The notes under the pieces were generated by a model. That model had not been told where the DNA came from, searched no databases, and saw only the letters and a list, made by a program, of their open reading frames with translations. A DNA stretch of 64,000 nucleotides from Protula sp. h YS-2021 (Eukaryota; Annelida; Polychaeta; Sabellida; Serpulidae). Below are positions 1 to 11,429 of the stretch, in pieces. A program made the translations under genes and the position numbers. The stretch is taken from positions 2,824,646-2,888,645 of the forward strand of contig OX457034.1 of the NCBI GenBank assembly GCA_949752745.1, written 5' to 3'. Numbering within the stretch: the stretch's first letter is position 1; each line of letters starts with the position of its first letter.

Positions 1-438
1 GCCAATTGAAAACCCACTACCTCATGTCAAAAGCATGCGGGGGAGCATATTGCTTGTTATAAACGGAGAGAGAGCGCATATTGTTTGTTATAAACTAAAC
101 AAAGTAATACATAATGTGCAGATTGCTGTATATCATACCCTCAGCCTACGGACATGGACCTCTCCCTTCAAGGTCGATCCGTGAGAAGGTCCTGTGGCTT
201 CAGGCAAAAAAATATCATGCTGCACATATAGACTAGAATAACACTATTTTAATATTTTGTGAAATATTTGAATTATTCACTCTTGTCTCTTGAGCTTGCA
301 GCCAAAATTTTCAATAGGGAAATATCATTGTTACGATTGAGCTTCCGGTTGTTTGAATTAGTTGGGAATGACGTCTCGTCTTGTGCATTATTTCGTAATC
401 AAAGCATAGGTTAAAAACATAGAAAAATAGATAAATAC
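1..438. other. No gene recognised; expected site of a further fucosyltransferase exon
   Basis: The upstream exon ends at 439 with a splice donor in phase 1, so at least one more coding exon should follow on the minus strand. I see no acceptor-bounded segment here that clearly reads as a GT10 C-terminus. It may lie left of the window. Confidence 0.5.
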
Positions 439-617
439 CTGTCCCTTTCCATCTGAAGTATTGATTATAAAGCTCGTCGTTCTGATCAAGTTTATGTAGA
501 TATTCGGCTAACTGTTTCGGTGAATAAAATTCGTCGACGTGTATGTAGGACATTGGTGGAGCGACGGCGGCGTAATCTTCCGGTCTTGCGCCCATAACAA
601 TGGGACGAACATCATTT
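439..617 (-). CDS. Alpha-1,3-fucosyltransferase (GT10), C-terminal catalytic exon
   Basis: This exon encodes the GT10 segment after the conserved NAL motif. It contains RPIVMGARPEDY, then VAPP, SYIHVDEF and LAEYLHKLDQNDELYNQYF, which match the nucleotide-sugar-binding C-terminal half of alpha-1,3-fucosyltransferases. These are type II Golgi enzymes that move fucose from GDP-fucose to GlcNAc in N- or O-glycans. The exon is bounded by an acceptor (CAG, complement of 618-620) and a donor (GTATTT, complement of 433-438). Its first base completes the glycine codon left split by the donor at 2426, so both exons belong to one gene. The 179-nt exon is open throughout and ends in phase 1. The acceptor specificity of the enzyme cannot be told from this fragment. 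Confidence 0.85.
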
Positions 618-2426
618 CTGAAGCACAATTACGCCAAGTTTCCTCTTAAATAAAAATATTACGTGGTGGTTTCGGTGGAAATGGAGAATTCTAAAGATTT
701 TTATAACTTTGGTTTGAATTATCCAACGAAATGAAAACCTAAGGCCAACTGAATTGCAAGAAAGAACCAGTCTTTACAACGCATTAACAACTCTCTCCTA
801 CACATACACAACGCTTTAGTAAGTATTCCACCGATCAAAAACCCCCGAACAGAAACCCACGAACAGAAACGGGCGTAGTTCGCCTTTATGAGCAAAGTAT
901 TGTATGATTGACAATGTTGTAATATATTGGTCATTCTAAGTTCTTGTGCTTTTAGCAAATGCAACAAAACTAGTAGTTAATATCAATGTCAGAGTTTACT
1001 TAATTATTCCGATTTTATTTATCGCCATAAAATTAATGACAATTGTGCCTACAGTTTTTTGTATCACAGTAAAACCAAACCCGCTAGTGGAATGATCCGA
1101 AATAACCCTCTCACAACTCGTACCGTTGGTAGCTGGAACATGATAGACGAATGCAACTGACGCCTGAGAACAGTGCGCAGGGGTATCAGAGGATTTTTGG
1201 ACAAGTTCTATCACGAGTGTGGGTTTAATGTCATGAATTCTTGTACAATTTTAATCTCTAACTAACTGATTAACATGCATGTTCATAACCATCCTAAACG
1301 CGGGATACGAATTTAAAGAAAAATGTTCACTTTTTTAACCAAACGTGGAGTGGAATTCTGAAAAAACACCCCTCTTTCCTTTTGTATTGAAAACACGGAG
1401 TACTAAAGGAAAATGAACCCACTTTTCTCAACGTGCTAACCTCATCTGTTATAAAACTTAAACCTCTTCCCCTTCGTTATTGGACAGGATTAATAACACA
1501 TCTGACACAAACTGCACTCCCCTCTGCTACCAGATACAAGAACCGTTGTTTGTTTTCTTTGCCTGTCATACAACCTATTTATAGACATTATTTATATTGT
1601 GTTCTATTGTAATTCCACTACAAAAAGTGGTTTATTTTATTGCAAATGTAAAGATGATTTGCATTTCAATTCGCTGAAAGTTGACATGAAATCGATCATC
1701 ACAAAGACGTGTTAACTCCAATCTATTTGCATTTAATTTGTTCTACAATCAAGTTGTTCTAGGTTTTACAATCAATATTGTACAATAAAACATGTGTGTG
1801 ATATAATGCCCTAATAAATAGTCTTCACAATTTTTTTGCGTTTCGTTTCTTGATACTCACAACAGAGCTTCCTTTATTTTTTTTTTATTTCATGAAATTA
1901 CACCTAAGGCTAGTTATATGTAGGATCGGAAGTGTATAAGATCAGTTATATATCATATTAGTTATAAATATAAAAGCAACTGTGTGTAAGATCAGTAATG
2001 CATAAGATAAGATATATATAAGAGAAGCTTAAGAACTCAGCTGTTATAGAATCAGCAATGCATTGCATAAATTATGCATTAAATCACCTGTATAAAAGAG
2101 CAGTAACATATGTAGCTACATGTAAGTTCACTTTTATACATGATCAGTGCTATATAAGAACAGCATATATAATAGATCATTATACGTAAATTGGCCTTAC
2201 TTTAGATCAACCTATCAACTGCAATGGCAGCTGTATATAAGATTACTTGTATATATGAAGTCAGATCAACAAGGCATAAGATTAGCATGATACGAGCATT
2301 AGATCAGCTAAAATTGTGCTCAACGATATACAAGGTCAGCTATATGCAAGATCAGCAATATATAAGATCAACTATATATAATCATACAAATATATATGTG
2401 ACTGGACTTTCACCAGGAAGACTCAC
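618..2426 (-). other. Intron of the fucosyltransferase gene
   Basis: A GT-AG intron of about 1.8 kb is inferred from the donor GTGAGT (complement of 2421-2426), the acceptor CAG (618-620) and the agreement of reading phase across them. It is AT-rich and holds a degenerate short tandem repeat at 1915-2400. The small open frames inside it are not supported as genes. Confidence 0.75.
1915..2400. repeat. Degenerate tandem repeat, core ATATAAGATCAG
   Basis: The words TATAAGATCAG, GTAAGATCAG and TATATAAGA recur every 15-35 bases through this stretch. Copies are heavily diverged and the spacing is irregular. The open frame from 2224 is a by-product of the repeat. Confidence 0.7.
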
Positions 2427-3492
2427 CCCAATGCATTGACGAAGAATTTTTCAGTGATGTAATCTTTACATGCGGAGTCTTCAAAAGCAAGATAAAATTT
2501 GTATTGTTTTTTCAGCAATTGACCACAACCAATCTGAAGATCTAGGACATTTCAAACTCCCACATGCACCGTAGATATCCACAGAAATATATTTCCTCAA
2601 TTCCGCGGCATAATTGTATCGTCCGCTTAATGCATGACAATTTGAAACAAACCATGCCACTTTCTTTGTTTTCCCCAATGCATAGTTCTTTGCTGGTTTT
2701 TTAGGGAGGTTACGAAAATTATCATAGAATTGGAATTTTTTATATGGTGTCACAATGGCTGAATCTCGCCTGTAGGTAGCTGTCCAATTGACTAAGCGAC
2801 GCACTTCAGCTAGCACACCTGAATGGAAAGGCGACTCAACTTGCCTAATATGCAACTTTTTTAGGATTGAGGTACTGGGCATTCAGTGTATGCTCGGGAG
2901 TCCCCAACACTGCATCCGCTCTCTGAATGAGCTCTTTTTCCGACAAAGAACTTGCACTGATGACATCACATTTTACAGCAGACGGTGAACAAAAATTTTC
3001 AAATTTTTTTTTGCTCTCTCTTAAATGGTTGTTGTTAAAGACGACAATTGTCTTCTTCGTTTTTCCGATGTATTTTTTATCAGAAAACATAATTTGCTGT
3101 TTTATTCTTTCTGCGTCGAGATATATTTGCTTAGTAATTTCTTCGAAATTTAATAACTTAGTGATGTTATTTGATTTTAAATATGGGCGTAACAAAATCT
3201 CAAAATAATTATATTTGAAAGACACTTCTAGTTTTCGCGATGCATTTCTTGTTTCCCAGTTATTTAGGAACAGCTGCGTATTATTTGAAAATATACTGTT
3301 TGTTTTATCAGCTGATTTTTGGTCTGATGTTACAAGGTAATCTTCGAATATGTAATTCCTTCTATGTTTTTTGTATGTTGATTGATCAAAAGTGTAAGAT
3401 TTTCTATACTCCCTTCCCAGACTAATACATATCCAAGCGGTGAGTGTAATCAATACTATCTTAAGTCCATATCTCCGTAGCTTTCTTTGCAT
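2427..3492 (-). pseudogene. Alpha-1,3-fucosyltransferase (GT10), 5' exon with two frameshifts
   Basis: The ATG at 3492 opens a protein with a short basic tail (MQRKLRRYG), one hydrophobic segment (about residues 10-25) and a stem region, the usual type II Golgi layout. GT10 hallmarks follow in three frames. The first frame runs to about 2846. The second carries VESPFHSG, VNWTATYRRDS and VAWFVSNC ... VDIYGACG. The third, from about 2530, carries YKFYLAFEDSACKDYITEK and ends at NAL beside the donor at 2426. The first shift lies in an A6 run near 2845 and the second near 2525-2535, next to another A run. All catalytic-domain motifs remain, so the breaks could be recent mutations or assembly indels. 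If real, the gene is dead. Confidence 0.85.
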
Positions 3493-3890
3493 TTTACTTA
3501 GTTATTTAAATTACGCATTCACTGTTACAAGATACAAATTCCTGACAAAATTAATCATGTTAGTTTTGCTGTAAGGCCCAAGTAATTTCCTTTAGGTTTC
3601 TCTAATTTTAATATAAATATTAAAACCGTGCACAGATGTTAGTGAAAGCTTTCGTCAGTTTCAAACAGAGTATCCCTAGGCGTTATTGGAAATGTGGTAA
3701 GAGACAATTTATATACAATTAGAGAACATGAAATTGGCTTATTCTTTCTTTTACGGGATTGCAGCTATATGTTAGTACGTGCTGTAATGAGAATTAAATG
3801 ACCAGTGTGTGTATTGGCGCTAAGATAATTTAGATTGAGTCATTTAAGTAAAAAGCCATGGCACTTGCGAGCAATGCAAGCATTGTGATC
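3493..3890. other. Upstream region of the fucosyltransferase gene; nothing recognised
   Basis: AT-rich sequence 5' of the ATG at 3492. I see no coding exon or strong promoter motif. An upstream untranslated exon cannot be excluded. Confidence 0.4.
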
Positions 3891-4232
3891 TTCTTTTAAA
3901 AGTAATCAATATGCCGACATCGCAATCAGATCTAAAATCGAAAAATCCAAGAACGCAGACTATAGTGTGTACAGTATATTGTCTAGATTTTTTATTAATC
4001 GAAGATAGGGCATAGTTTTGTGCATCTCATATTGTCTAGAGTTTGAAAAAATAAAAAAAGAATCTTCTGTATTTTCCAATAATCCAAGAAATTGGAACTG
4101 TTCCGATGCCCTATGCCCTATCTCCGATTAATAAAAAATCTAGACAATATACTGTACACATTATAGTCTGCGTTCTTGGATATTTCGATTTTAGATCTGA
4201 TTGCAATGTCGGCATATCGGTTACTTTTAAAA
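3891..4232. repeat. Inverted repeat, arms about 122 bp
   Basis: The left arm (3891-4014) and right arm (4111-4232) are near-perfect reverse complements, with a spacer of about 96 bp. The match runs from TTCTTTTAAAAGTAA at the outer end to the inner word GATAGGGCATAG. This could be a MITE-like foldback element. No target duplication was identified. Confidence 0.85.
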
Positions 4233-4239
4233 GAAATCG

Positions 4240-4720
4240 AAAGTGGGCCACAATCTCGAAAACTGTTAGAGATTTTGAGCTTATTTTCGACCCTTTGGGT
4301 CTAAAAGACGATAGGTAAGAGGTACCTCGTTGACCATAACATCCTCGGATATGGTCAAAGTTAAAGACTGAAGTTGACCGTTATCTCGAAAATTGTTAGA
4401 GATTTTTTGATGTTTTACCCTTTGGGTCTAAAAGATTATATTTAAATGGTCCATGGTGATCTCGTCGGCCATGGTCAAAATCAAAAGAAGGAAGTAGACC
4501 TTTATCTCGAAAATAGTTAGAAAGAGAGCGATTTTGAGCTGCTAAGACGATATATAAGAGGTACCTCAGTAACCTTGACCATATCGGCCATGGTCAACGT
4601 ACAAAACCGGAAATTGACCATTATCTCGAAAATGGTTAACGACAGAGAAAAATTGAGCTTATTTCGACCCTTTGGATATAAAAGTGTCCATTGTCTCGAA
4701 AACGGTAAGAAATAGAGCGA
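4240..4720. repeat. Degenerate tandem repeat of about 125 bp, four copies
   Basis: Each unit contains ATCTCGAAAA.TGTTAG, then GAGCTTATTTCGACCC, TTTGGGTCTAAAAGA and GGTCAA.GT. Copies start near 4248, 4380, 4502 and 4620, and the later ones are truncated. The array directly abuts the inverted repeat. Confidence 0.8.
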
Positions 4721-4739
4721 GCACAGCTGGAGCTTTTTC

Positions 4740-5420
4740 AGTCATGTGTCAGTGATCAATGCTGAAAGAACAATGTGTTGGCCTTCAGAGCACTATGCTA
4801 GTTCAAAGAACTGTGCAAGTATTGGTGGATCTCTGTTTAAATGGTTTTGAACGAGAAATTGAAAGAGTTATGTTATTTCATAAGTTCGTTAGGACGATAC
4901 TAAGCTTTATGCTTATAATTAATATGGTTCTGTTTGCCACAAATTCCTTTGCGTTGTAGTGAAGGTTGTCTTCGGTCATATGTACTGTGTAGTCTGTCCA
5001 ACCATTCATGAACTTTGTATAAATGCTATTTTCAAACATATTTTAATTTGATCGCAATAAATCGTTGTGGAAAACTTGACCACTCACACTGGTCTCTCTG
5101 TCTGTCTGTCTGTCTCTCTGTGTATATGCGTGTGCCGAGGGGGAATTTTATTTCTGAAAGGTTTTTTTTTTCGCCATATAAAACTGTTCAATAATCTAGC
5201 TAATCCGAAAACTATTTGGCAAAAAAGCTGAATCTTTTAGCAATTTCTAAAATTTAACATTATTTTATTATGGTGCTTATGCGCTCCCAAGCGTAAATTT
5301 TCTCTACCCTGTAGCGAAAGCGGTCTAGTTTATTTTTTTGTTTAATTGTTAAAACTTGTTAAGATGATTTTAATTTGCTTACTCCTCCTCTTACTTATTA
5401 ATAAATTTAAAGTACAGAAT
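4740..5420. other. No gene recognised
   Basis: AT-rich spacer with a short GTCTGTCTGTCTGTC microsatellite at 5098-5115. No convincing coding exon was seen. Confidence 0.4.
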
Positions 5421-6174
5421 GCTTTCTGATTGGCAAATATATTCAGAAGTTAAAAATTAATACAAGCAGTGGTATAAAATTAGCACAGGTATATTTAGTG
5501 ACATAAATGATTAGAATGGTGAACAGTGCAATTTTGTGTTGAAGTTCGGGCTTTTTTTACAAACAGTGTAATAAAGTAATTAAAATACATTGCTACTGGT
5601 ATGTTCTGCCACACATGTAAAACCTGATTTGGATATCAAAAAGTGCCAAGCTTGCAATATTTACCACTATCAAATCAACAAATGAAATTATCACATAGGA
5701 CTAAGATATATATTAACATATTTTAAAATTTATCAAATATATAGTGCATTTGTTTAATTTGTTATTTACACACTTATTACCACTGTGTTGCTATTTTGCT
5801 TTCTGATTGGCAAATATATTCAGAAGTTAAAAATTAATACAAGCAGTGGTATAAAATTAGCACAGGTATATTTAGTGACATAAATGATTAGAATAGTGAA
5901 CAGTGCAATTTTGTGTTGAAGTTCGGGCCTTTTTTACAAACAGTGTAATAAAGTAATTAAAATACATTGCTACTGGTATGTTCTGCCACACATGTAAAAC
6001 CTGATTTGGATATCAAAAAGTGCCAAGCTTGCAATATTTACCACTATCAAATCAACAAATGAAATTATCACATAGGACTAAGATATATATTAACATATTT
6101 TAAAATTTATCAAATATATAGTGCATTTGTTTAATTTGTTAATTACACACTTATTACCACTGTGTTGCTATTTT
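5421..6174. repeat. Tandem duplication, two near-identical 377-bp copies
   Basis: Copy 1 (5421-5797) and copy 2 (5798-6174) differ at only a few bases. Both begin GCTTTCTGATTGGC and end in TGTGTTGCTATTTT. The high identity suggests a recent event or an assembly artefact. No coding content is visible. Confidence 0.95.
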
Positions 6175-6253
6175 GCTTCCTTTTGTCGTATTACCGCATC
6201 CATAATTTATTGTAAATGAAAAATAAAGGTACAGATCAAAATTGTAGGCTCAC

Positions 6254-6779
6254 CTCATAGCATTTAGAAAGAGCTTCTCCGTTATATAATCCTGACAGGC
6301 AGAATTCTAGAATAACTGATAAAATTTATAGTTATTCTTCAGCAAGTCGAAACAATTAACTCGCATTTTATCGCATTATAGTTCCCACAATTCCCGTAGA
6401 TATCCACAGTGATGTGTTGTTGCAACTCGTTGACGTATTTCTCCTTTGACTGTGCGTATTGCAATGTGACACAAACCATGTCACTAGATTTTCTATTCCC
6501 TTAGCGAAATTGCTGTTACTCTGTTCAGAATAAGATGCGTTGCTGAACGGTACGAATACGTCGTAAGGAGTAGGTAACAACGAATCTCTTCAATACGTCG
6601 CTGTCCAATTGATTTTATTCATCTGTGATTGTTCTGATGCGTATTCAACAGACATCTGGCGGTTGAAGGGTGATTCAAGGCTGTAGGCGATGAACACAGC
6701 TCCGTCAGCAGTTGAGCAAAGACGATTGTCTAATGCAGTCTCAAAGGTTACAACGGAATCAGACTCTGATACAGTTTTG
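6254..6779 (-). pseudogene. Second alpha-1,3-fucosyltransferase (GT10) exon, decayed
   Basis: This minus-strand segment is bounded by an acceptor (TTTTAG, next to 6780) and a donor (GTGAGC, complement of 6248-6253). It carries the GT10 motifs of the gene at 2427-3492 in order: SLESPFNRQ, INWTATY, a VDIYGNCG-like stretch, NNYKFY and CQDYITEKLFLNAM. It is broken by an in-frame TGA at 6590-6592 inside the INWTATYxRDS motif, by a frame change before the SNC-like motif, and by an in-frame TAG before NSACQDYITEK. The donor sits at the same motif as in the other gene, so this is a duplicated gene copy and not a processed one. It makes no full-length enzyme as read. Confidence 0.8.
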
Positions 6780-6839
6780 CTAAAATAATTAAAAATAGCA
6801 TTATTAAGTAAATTTATGCGTTATGCGTTAATTGTACCC

Positions 6840-7440
6840 GAAAATTGTTAATGGCTGCCCTGTGATTTACCCAAATATTGCAAAAGTCTGTTTTATGATA
6901 TATCCAAAGATTTGAAATAAATAAACTATGATATACCCAAAGAGTGGAAATAGATGCTCTATGCTATACCCCAAAATTGAAAAAGGCTACACTATTATAT
7001 CCCCAAGGAATGAGAATAGAGACACTATGGTATATCAAAAGAGTAGAAATGGCTATCCAGTCGTACACCTTGGGCTATAGACTGGATAATATGCCCTAGA
7101 CAACACCAACCGATTCTAACGTATAATATACCGCCCGAGTGTATCGGAAAATCAAATTACCGAAATGTAGCCTATAATATAGCGGACGATTCTATCGTAC
7201 TATATATCATTCTAGTGTAGTTAGCAATATACCATCATACACACAGCGTACCCTATATTAGTGTAGCCTAAAATACGTCACCTGAGTGTAACATATAATA
7301 CATTGCTCGTATTCAGAGTAAAATACATCAAGCGAGTTTGGCATATAATAGATCACTCGAGTTTAGCTTATGATATATCACATCAGCTTAACCTAAAACA
7401 TATCGCCTCAGTGAACAGGTCAAAGTCAACTAAATATCAT
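6840..7440. repeat. Two degenerate tandem repeats, about 50 bp and about 35 bp
   Basis: From about 6840 to 7080 the word TATACCCAAAGAxTGxAAATA recurs about every 50 bases. From about 7100 to 7430 a unit of about 35 bases recurs, with cores such as ATATAATA and TCACTCGAGTTTAGC. Both are strongly diverged. Confidence 0.65.
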
Positions 7441-8020
7441 TCATAAAATGGATAATATGCTTTCAGATACTGTGTTTTACAAAGTTTTTGACAAATGTGC
7501 GAAGAGGATGGTTGGGATTTCCGCCTCTGTCCCAGTTGAGCCACGAAGTGTTGAAAGTGAGATCTGGCTTATGGCCCTTCAATAGCTTCTCCGAATTGGT
7601 TAGGGATTGTGAATCTTTAACTCAGAGCGTGATATAACACGCATAGACTTTATACTGGATGCTACATACTGGAATGAATATTCTATTCGCAGTACAGGAA
7701 GCAAAATACAAATACTTATTTATATGCAAATAAACCTGCGTTTTGAACGGATAAATCTCATGCAGAAACAATCCTATGGCAATAATTGTCCCCATAACCC
7801 ACAAGTATTGACACTTGTTGCACTCGTCTTCAACCTTGTTGATATGCGTAAGCGATTTTTATACACAGCCGATACGCAACCGCTAAAAATGTCTAAGCAT
7901 CTATCAGAGCTGGTTCTCGGATGCAAAATACTGATCTGCTAAAAGACAACTATTAGTATACACATATGGAGTCAAGTTTTACAGTTTGCACCTAAAATTT
8001 ATATTTCGGGATGACAGAAT
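7441..8020. other. No gene recognised
   Basis: Small frames exist on both strands (for example 7622-7804 and 7724-7942) but overlap one another and show no recognisable motif. Confidence 0.4.
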
Positions 8021-8233
8021 AAAGTGGCGAGCTACATCTCGTAAATCCTGCCGTAAACAATACATCGGCCTGGCATTTTCGTAAATCGTGACATTTTACT
8101 TCGCGAATAACAGAAACCTAATGTAAAATCCTGTATTTGCTACATACAAAAGCACATCCGGATCGCGTCTAAAACACGAAAGTTATCGCGCAAAAACCAT
8201 TGAAAAGTGGCGAACGGTCTTAGGTTTCTGGTA
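8021..8233 (-). repeat. Dispersed repeat, inverted copy of 52,597-52,795
   Basis: The segment from AAAGTGGCGAGCT to TAGGTTTCTGGTA is the reverse complement of 52,597-52,795, with scattered differences. It includes shared words around GCACATCCGGATCGC and CATCGGCCTGGCATTTT. No ORF or terminal repeat identifies the family. Confidence 0.85.
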
Positions 8234-8900
8234 CGTAAAAACTTAAACTGCATTCAAGCTTCACTCAAATATACGTTGTTTATAGTTCACTTCATTCGAA
8301 ACATACGCTGCAGCCTTGTGCACTGCTATCTCCGAGCGGCTCTATCGGTTCCGGGGTAGCATGTCCGGGTTTGGTATATGCTTGAATGAACCAATTCGCG
8401 CCTTGTCTTTTGCCGAAAAGTTGTTTCGACTGAATTCAATTGGGATAAGGATATAACGAAATGATAAAAAATGGCAAAAATCAACAAAATTCCATCCGTT
8501 TGATGTACACCGTAGAGCATTAACAGGGTCTAATTTTTTCCCTCAAAACGGGAGAAATGTTAACGAAAAAACCATCTCTGTGAGTGTCATTTTTAAAAGG
8601 TGATCTGCAAGTGCCCGTTTTCGAGAAACTTGACCTGTTCAGCAGAAAAAAATAAACAAATTTCACAGCCTGTAGTTGCACCCTGCAGTCTGGACTTTAA
8701 ACCATGGCTGGTCTGGCCATTTTGGTGCGGTTGTGGTAGCTACTGCGCTTTGCTGTTTTATCACCTCCAATATTTTTTGGTAACAGGAGCACTGGTGGGT
8801 TGACAAAATTGTTGTGACTTGCCCAGTTTGAATGAGCCAAATCATCCACCCCTTTTGTTAACGGATCTCAGTACAAGCTGTTGTACACTGATGCCCGAAA
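8234..8900. other. No gene recognised
   Basis: Several open frames (8326-8520 minus, 8600-8803 plus and 8663-8845 minus) overlap on opposite strands without known motifs. I treat them as chance frames. Confidence 0.35.
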
Positions 8901-8905
8901 ATTAT

Positions 8906-9425
8906 GTCTTCCCGACCGAGGGGAGACATATAGTGTGTGGGTGTGTGTGTCAGTCTGTTGTGAAGAAAATGTTGTGTGCAAGATATATCGAGAACGAAAA
9001 GTCGAACCAATTTCAAACTTGGTCTGTTTATTTCTTGGATAGGTCGAACGGTTCTGTCAACTTTTGACGCACGATACGTTATTAGGGAAAGCGTATGACA
9101 TCATTCTGTAAAGAATCTTGTGTGCAAAGTTTCTCAGCCGCTAAAAGTTGGAAAAAAGTTAAAACTTGGTGGAATTGTTGCTTGGTAAGTTTGAAAGATT
9201 CTCTCAAGTATTTTGGAAAGTCGTATCTATTTCAATTTTATGTGGATATTTGTTGGGTCAGTCGGACGGTTTTATCAACTTTTGACGCACCTTCAATTAT
9301 AAGGGGGGGGGGGGCATTAAGTAAAAATTTTGTATGTAAGATTTCTGAGCCGCTGAACATTATAGAAAGTTTAAACTTCGGGGGAATGTTGCTTGGAAGG
9401 TACTTACGATTCTGTCAAATATGAA
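8906..9425 (+). repeat. Hairpin-headed repeat with body units of about 230 bp
   Basis: A GTCTTCCC/GGGAGAC hairpin (8906-8927) is followed by ATATAG, a GTGTGTGTGT run and body units. The phrase CAACTTTTGACGCAC occurs near 9060 and 9275. A G10-12 run lies near 9303. Confidence 0.7.
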
Positions 9426-10365
9426 CGGTGGACATTGGGTGAAAATATCCTGATTGCAGAAAGCCTCACCCCTGTCCACCCCCAGCCTCACTCCCGCTTC
9501 CCTCTTTTATCAGTTCTTTTGTTAACTAAGGGTAGCTATTAACTGCGCTTGGGATTTCAGCGTTTACCAGGAGATTCTCCAATGTTCTTGCATTGTTTAG
9601 ACATACATGAAAACATTAGCTGAACAAATATCGATTATTTCGTGTGATGGATCTTTTTGAGCGTTACTGGGCTACAGCTATTAGAGCGTTTTGATTTGGC
9701 CACCAAGCTGTTCCATATATGTTACATATATGGAACATATATGAGTAATAACGTAAAGGCTTGCAATGTTTGTGCAGTGCCTGGACCTAGCTTTCACCCT
9801 TAACGTCGGTCATCTAATCAGTGATTGCTTAACGCCGGTGTAATTTCAGTCGGGCCTACAAGTTTTTTGAAGATTTCGTCCCCCTTTATAAGTACCATAT
9901 TTCCTACTGTGCACAGCCCCATTAACCTTGTAATGGATAATTTTGTAACAACCTATAAGATATAGTTTTATCACTCAACTTGAACAACTTTGCAACACAC
10001 CATGGCATATGTATATTTTTCTCAACAATTCGAAACACAGCACTAAATCATGTTAAAAATTATGCTTCGGTTTTCATAAATGTCGGGCCGACACGGATTT
10101 ATACCAAAAGCGCGATCACTGCATCTGACACATTGTGTTATTTCAAGCAGTGCACTATTTTCACACCAAAGTGCCTTTCCCCACTCTCCCACTAGGGTGG
10201 GTGATGTGTGGCACACTTTTGAAGAATGTCTTTCTAATGCTTTTTGGCCGGTAGAAATGTACATTACGGTTATAATTACAGTTATACACAAACCTTTACG
10301 GCAACGTTGGCTAAAATGGTTAGGATTACAATAGATAGCTGAAGGGGAGGGGTTTGGTTAAGGTA
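9426..10365. other. No gene recognised
   Basis: Contains the palindromic word TATATGGAACATATATG near 9730. Overlapping small frames at 9980-10334 have no recognisable domains. Confidence 0.35.
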
Positions 10366-10660
10366 AACAAAAAAAAACTGTTTCGATAAGCCTGTTTGCA
10401 TCTGCCACCTTCAGGATCAGGATAAAAAGTAAAACCTGTTTGTAGTGGCCAACTTCCAGTTTCGAATAACAAGACGTGCGAGAAAACCTTCCTATTTCGA
10501 ACACCTTCCAAACCCGGATAAACAAAATACATACAGTAAAACTGCTGTAATGACCGGGATAAAAAGGGCGTACAGTAAAACCTGTTCTAACGACCACCAT
10601 CTGGAACCGGACAAAACAGAGGTTCAGTAAACCTCTTTAGTGACACCACATTCTAGACCC
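10366..10660 (+). repeat. Short imperfect repeats, core CAGTAAAACCTG
   Basis: Variants of CAGTAAAACCTGTTNTAANGACC occur near 10430, 10535, 10574 and 10625, often with CCGGATAAA nearby. The core resembles termini of pogo/Tigger-type DNA transposons, but no element boundary or transposase is seen. Confidence 0.5.
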
Positions 10661-11034
10661 AGAAAAAAACACCTAAATCTAAAATTGTACAAAATAGGAT
10701 TGGAATACCCACGATTCAAGTTACGTAAGCCTTCAAACATTGGATAAAGCTGACACACAACCCGTAAAATTTCTTATTATTCTGAAAATAGTATAAAGTT
10801 GTTCAAATGAAACTTTGTGACAGCGCTGTCGGGGAAAATGAAAAAAAAACTGGAAAATGAATTATGGTTTTAGTCGGGTAGACATTTGCTTTTGTTTACA
10901 AAAACAAAAAATAATAGGTGTCGATTGAAAGTGGTGATATAAGGCTGTACTCATGTCTTGTGCGCACTGGCCGCTCTAGTTTGTTATATCGGCACACCTG
11001 TCTATCGTGAGATTTTCATACAGCCTGTGTAAAA

Positions 11035-11420
11035 ATCTGAAAATGCTGGAATCCAGTTTCCAACTGTAAGTGCTGAACTTTGATCAAGCCTGTCGTAATG
11101 CCTGTTCAGAATCTCCAGGTAATGTTTTGCCTGTAGTTCGATGTTAAATTTTGCAGCCAGTTTGACTTATTTGAGTTAATTCGGGGACAGTACCGCCTAA
11201 ATGATTTATAAACGCCACTGTTGTCACACTGTTTAACCAAATCTGGATGCATTTGTTTGCCAAATCGTTTTTAAATGTTCGCAAAGTTAACAACACCGCT
11301 AACAATTCCCGATAATTAAATGATTTTTGTTTCACTACATCTGTCCATGGCCCAGCAGCCTCTATATCGTCACAGACGCCTCCCCAACCTAAATCGGAAG
11401 CGTCAGTGTATACCTGCTTT
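11035..11420 (-). pseudogene. DIRS-like retroelement RNase H fragment
   Basis: On the minus strand the frame reads VYTDASDLGWGGV, then FNYRELLAVLLTL, IQIWLNSVTTVAFINHLGG and PELTQI. This is the RNase H1 fold found in DIRS and related retroelements: the first Asp sits in YTDAS and the Glu in YREL. The Asp normally found in the SDN motif before TTVAFINH is Asn-Ser here. Downstream remnants with a stop resemble the short stretch that follows RNase H in DIRS-like polyproteins. No reverse transcriptase or tyrosine recombinase is visible, so this is an isolated, decayed fragment. Confidence 0.7.
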
Positions 11421-11429
11421 TCAATGACT

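Noticed and set aside
120..240. Possible last exon of the fucosyltransferase gene on the minus strand
   Set aside because: An acceptor-like AG and a short frame ending in a stop exist, but the residues do not clearly match a GT10 C-terminus.
2224..2439. 71-residue ORF inside the fucosyltransferase intron
   Set aside because: It lies wholly in the ATAAGATCAG repeat.
6840..7440. CRISPR-like array
   Set aside because: Units diverge, spacers are not unique, and the context is eukaryotic.
10574..10640. pogo/Tigger transposon terminus
   Set aside because: The CAGTAAAACCTGTTCTAACG word is suggestive, but it recurs at irregular spacing without an inverted partner or transposase.
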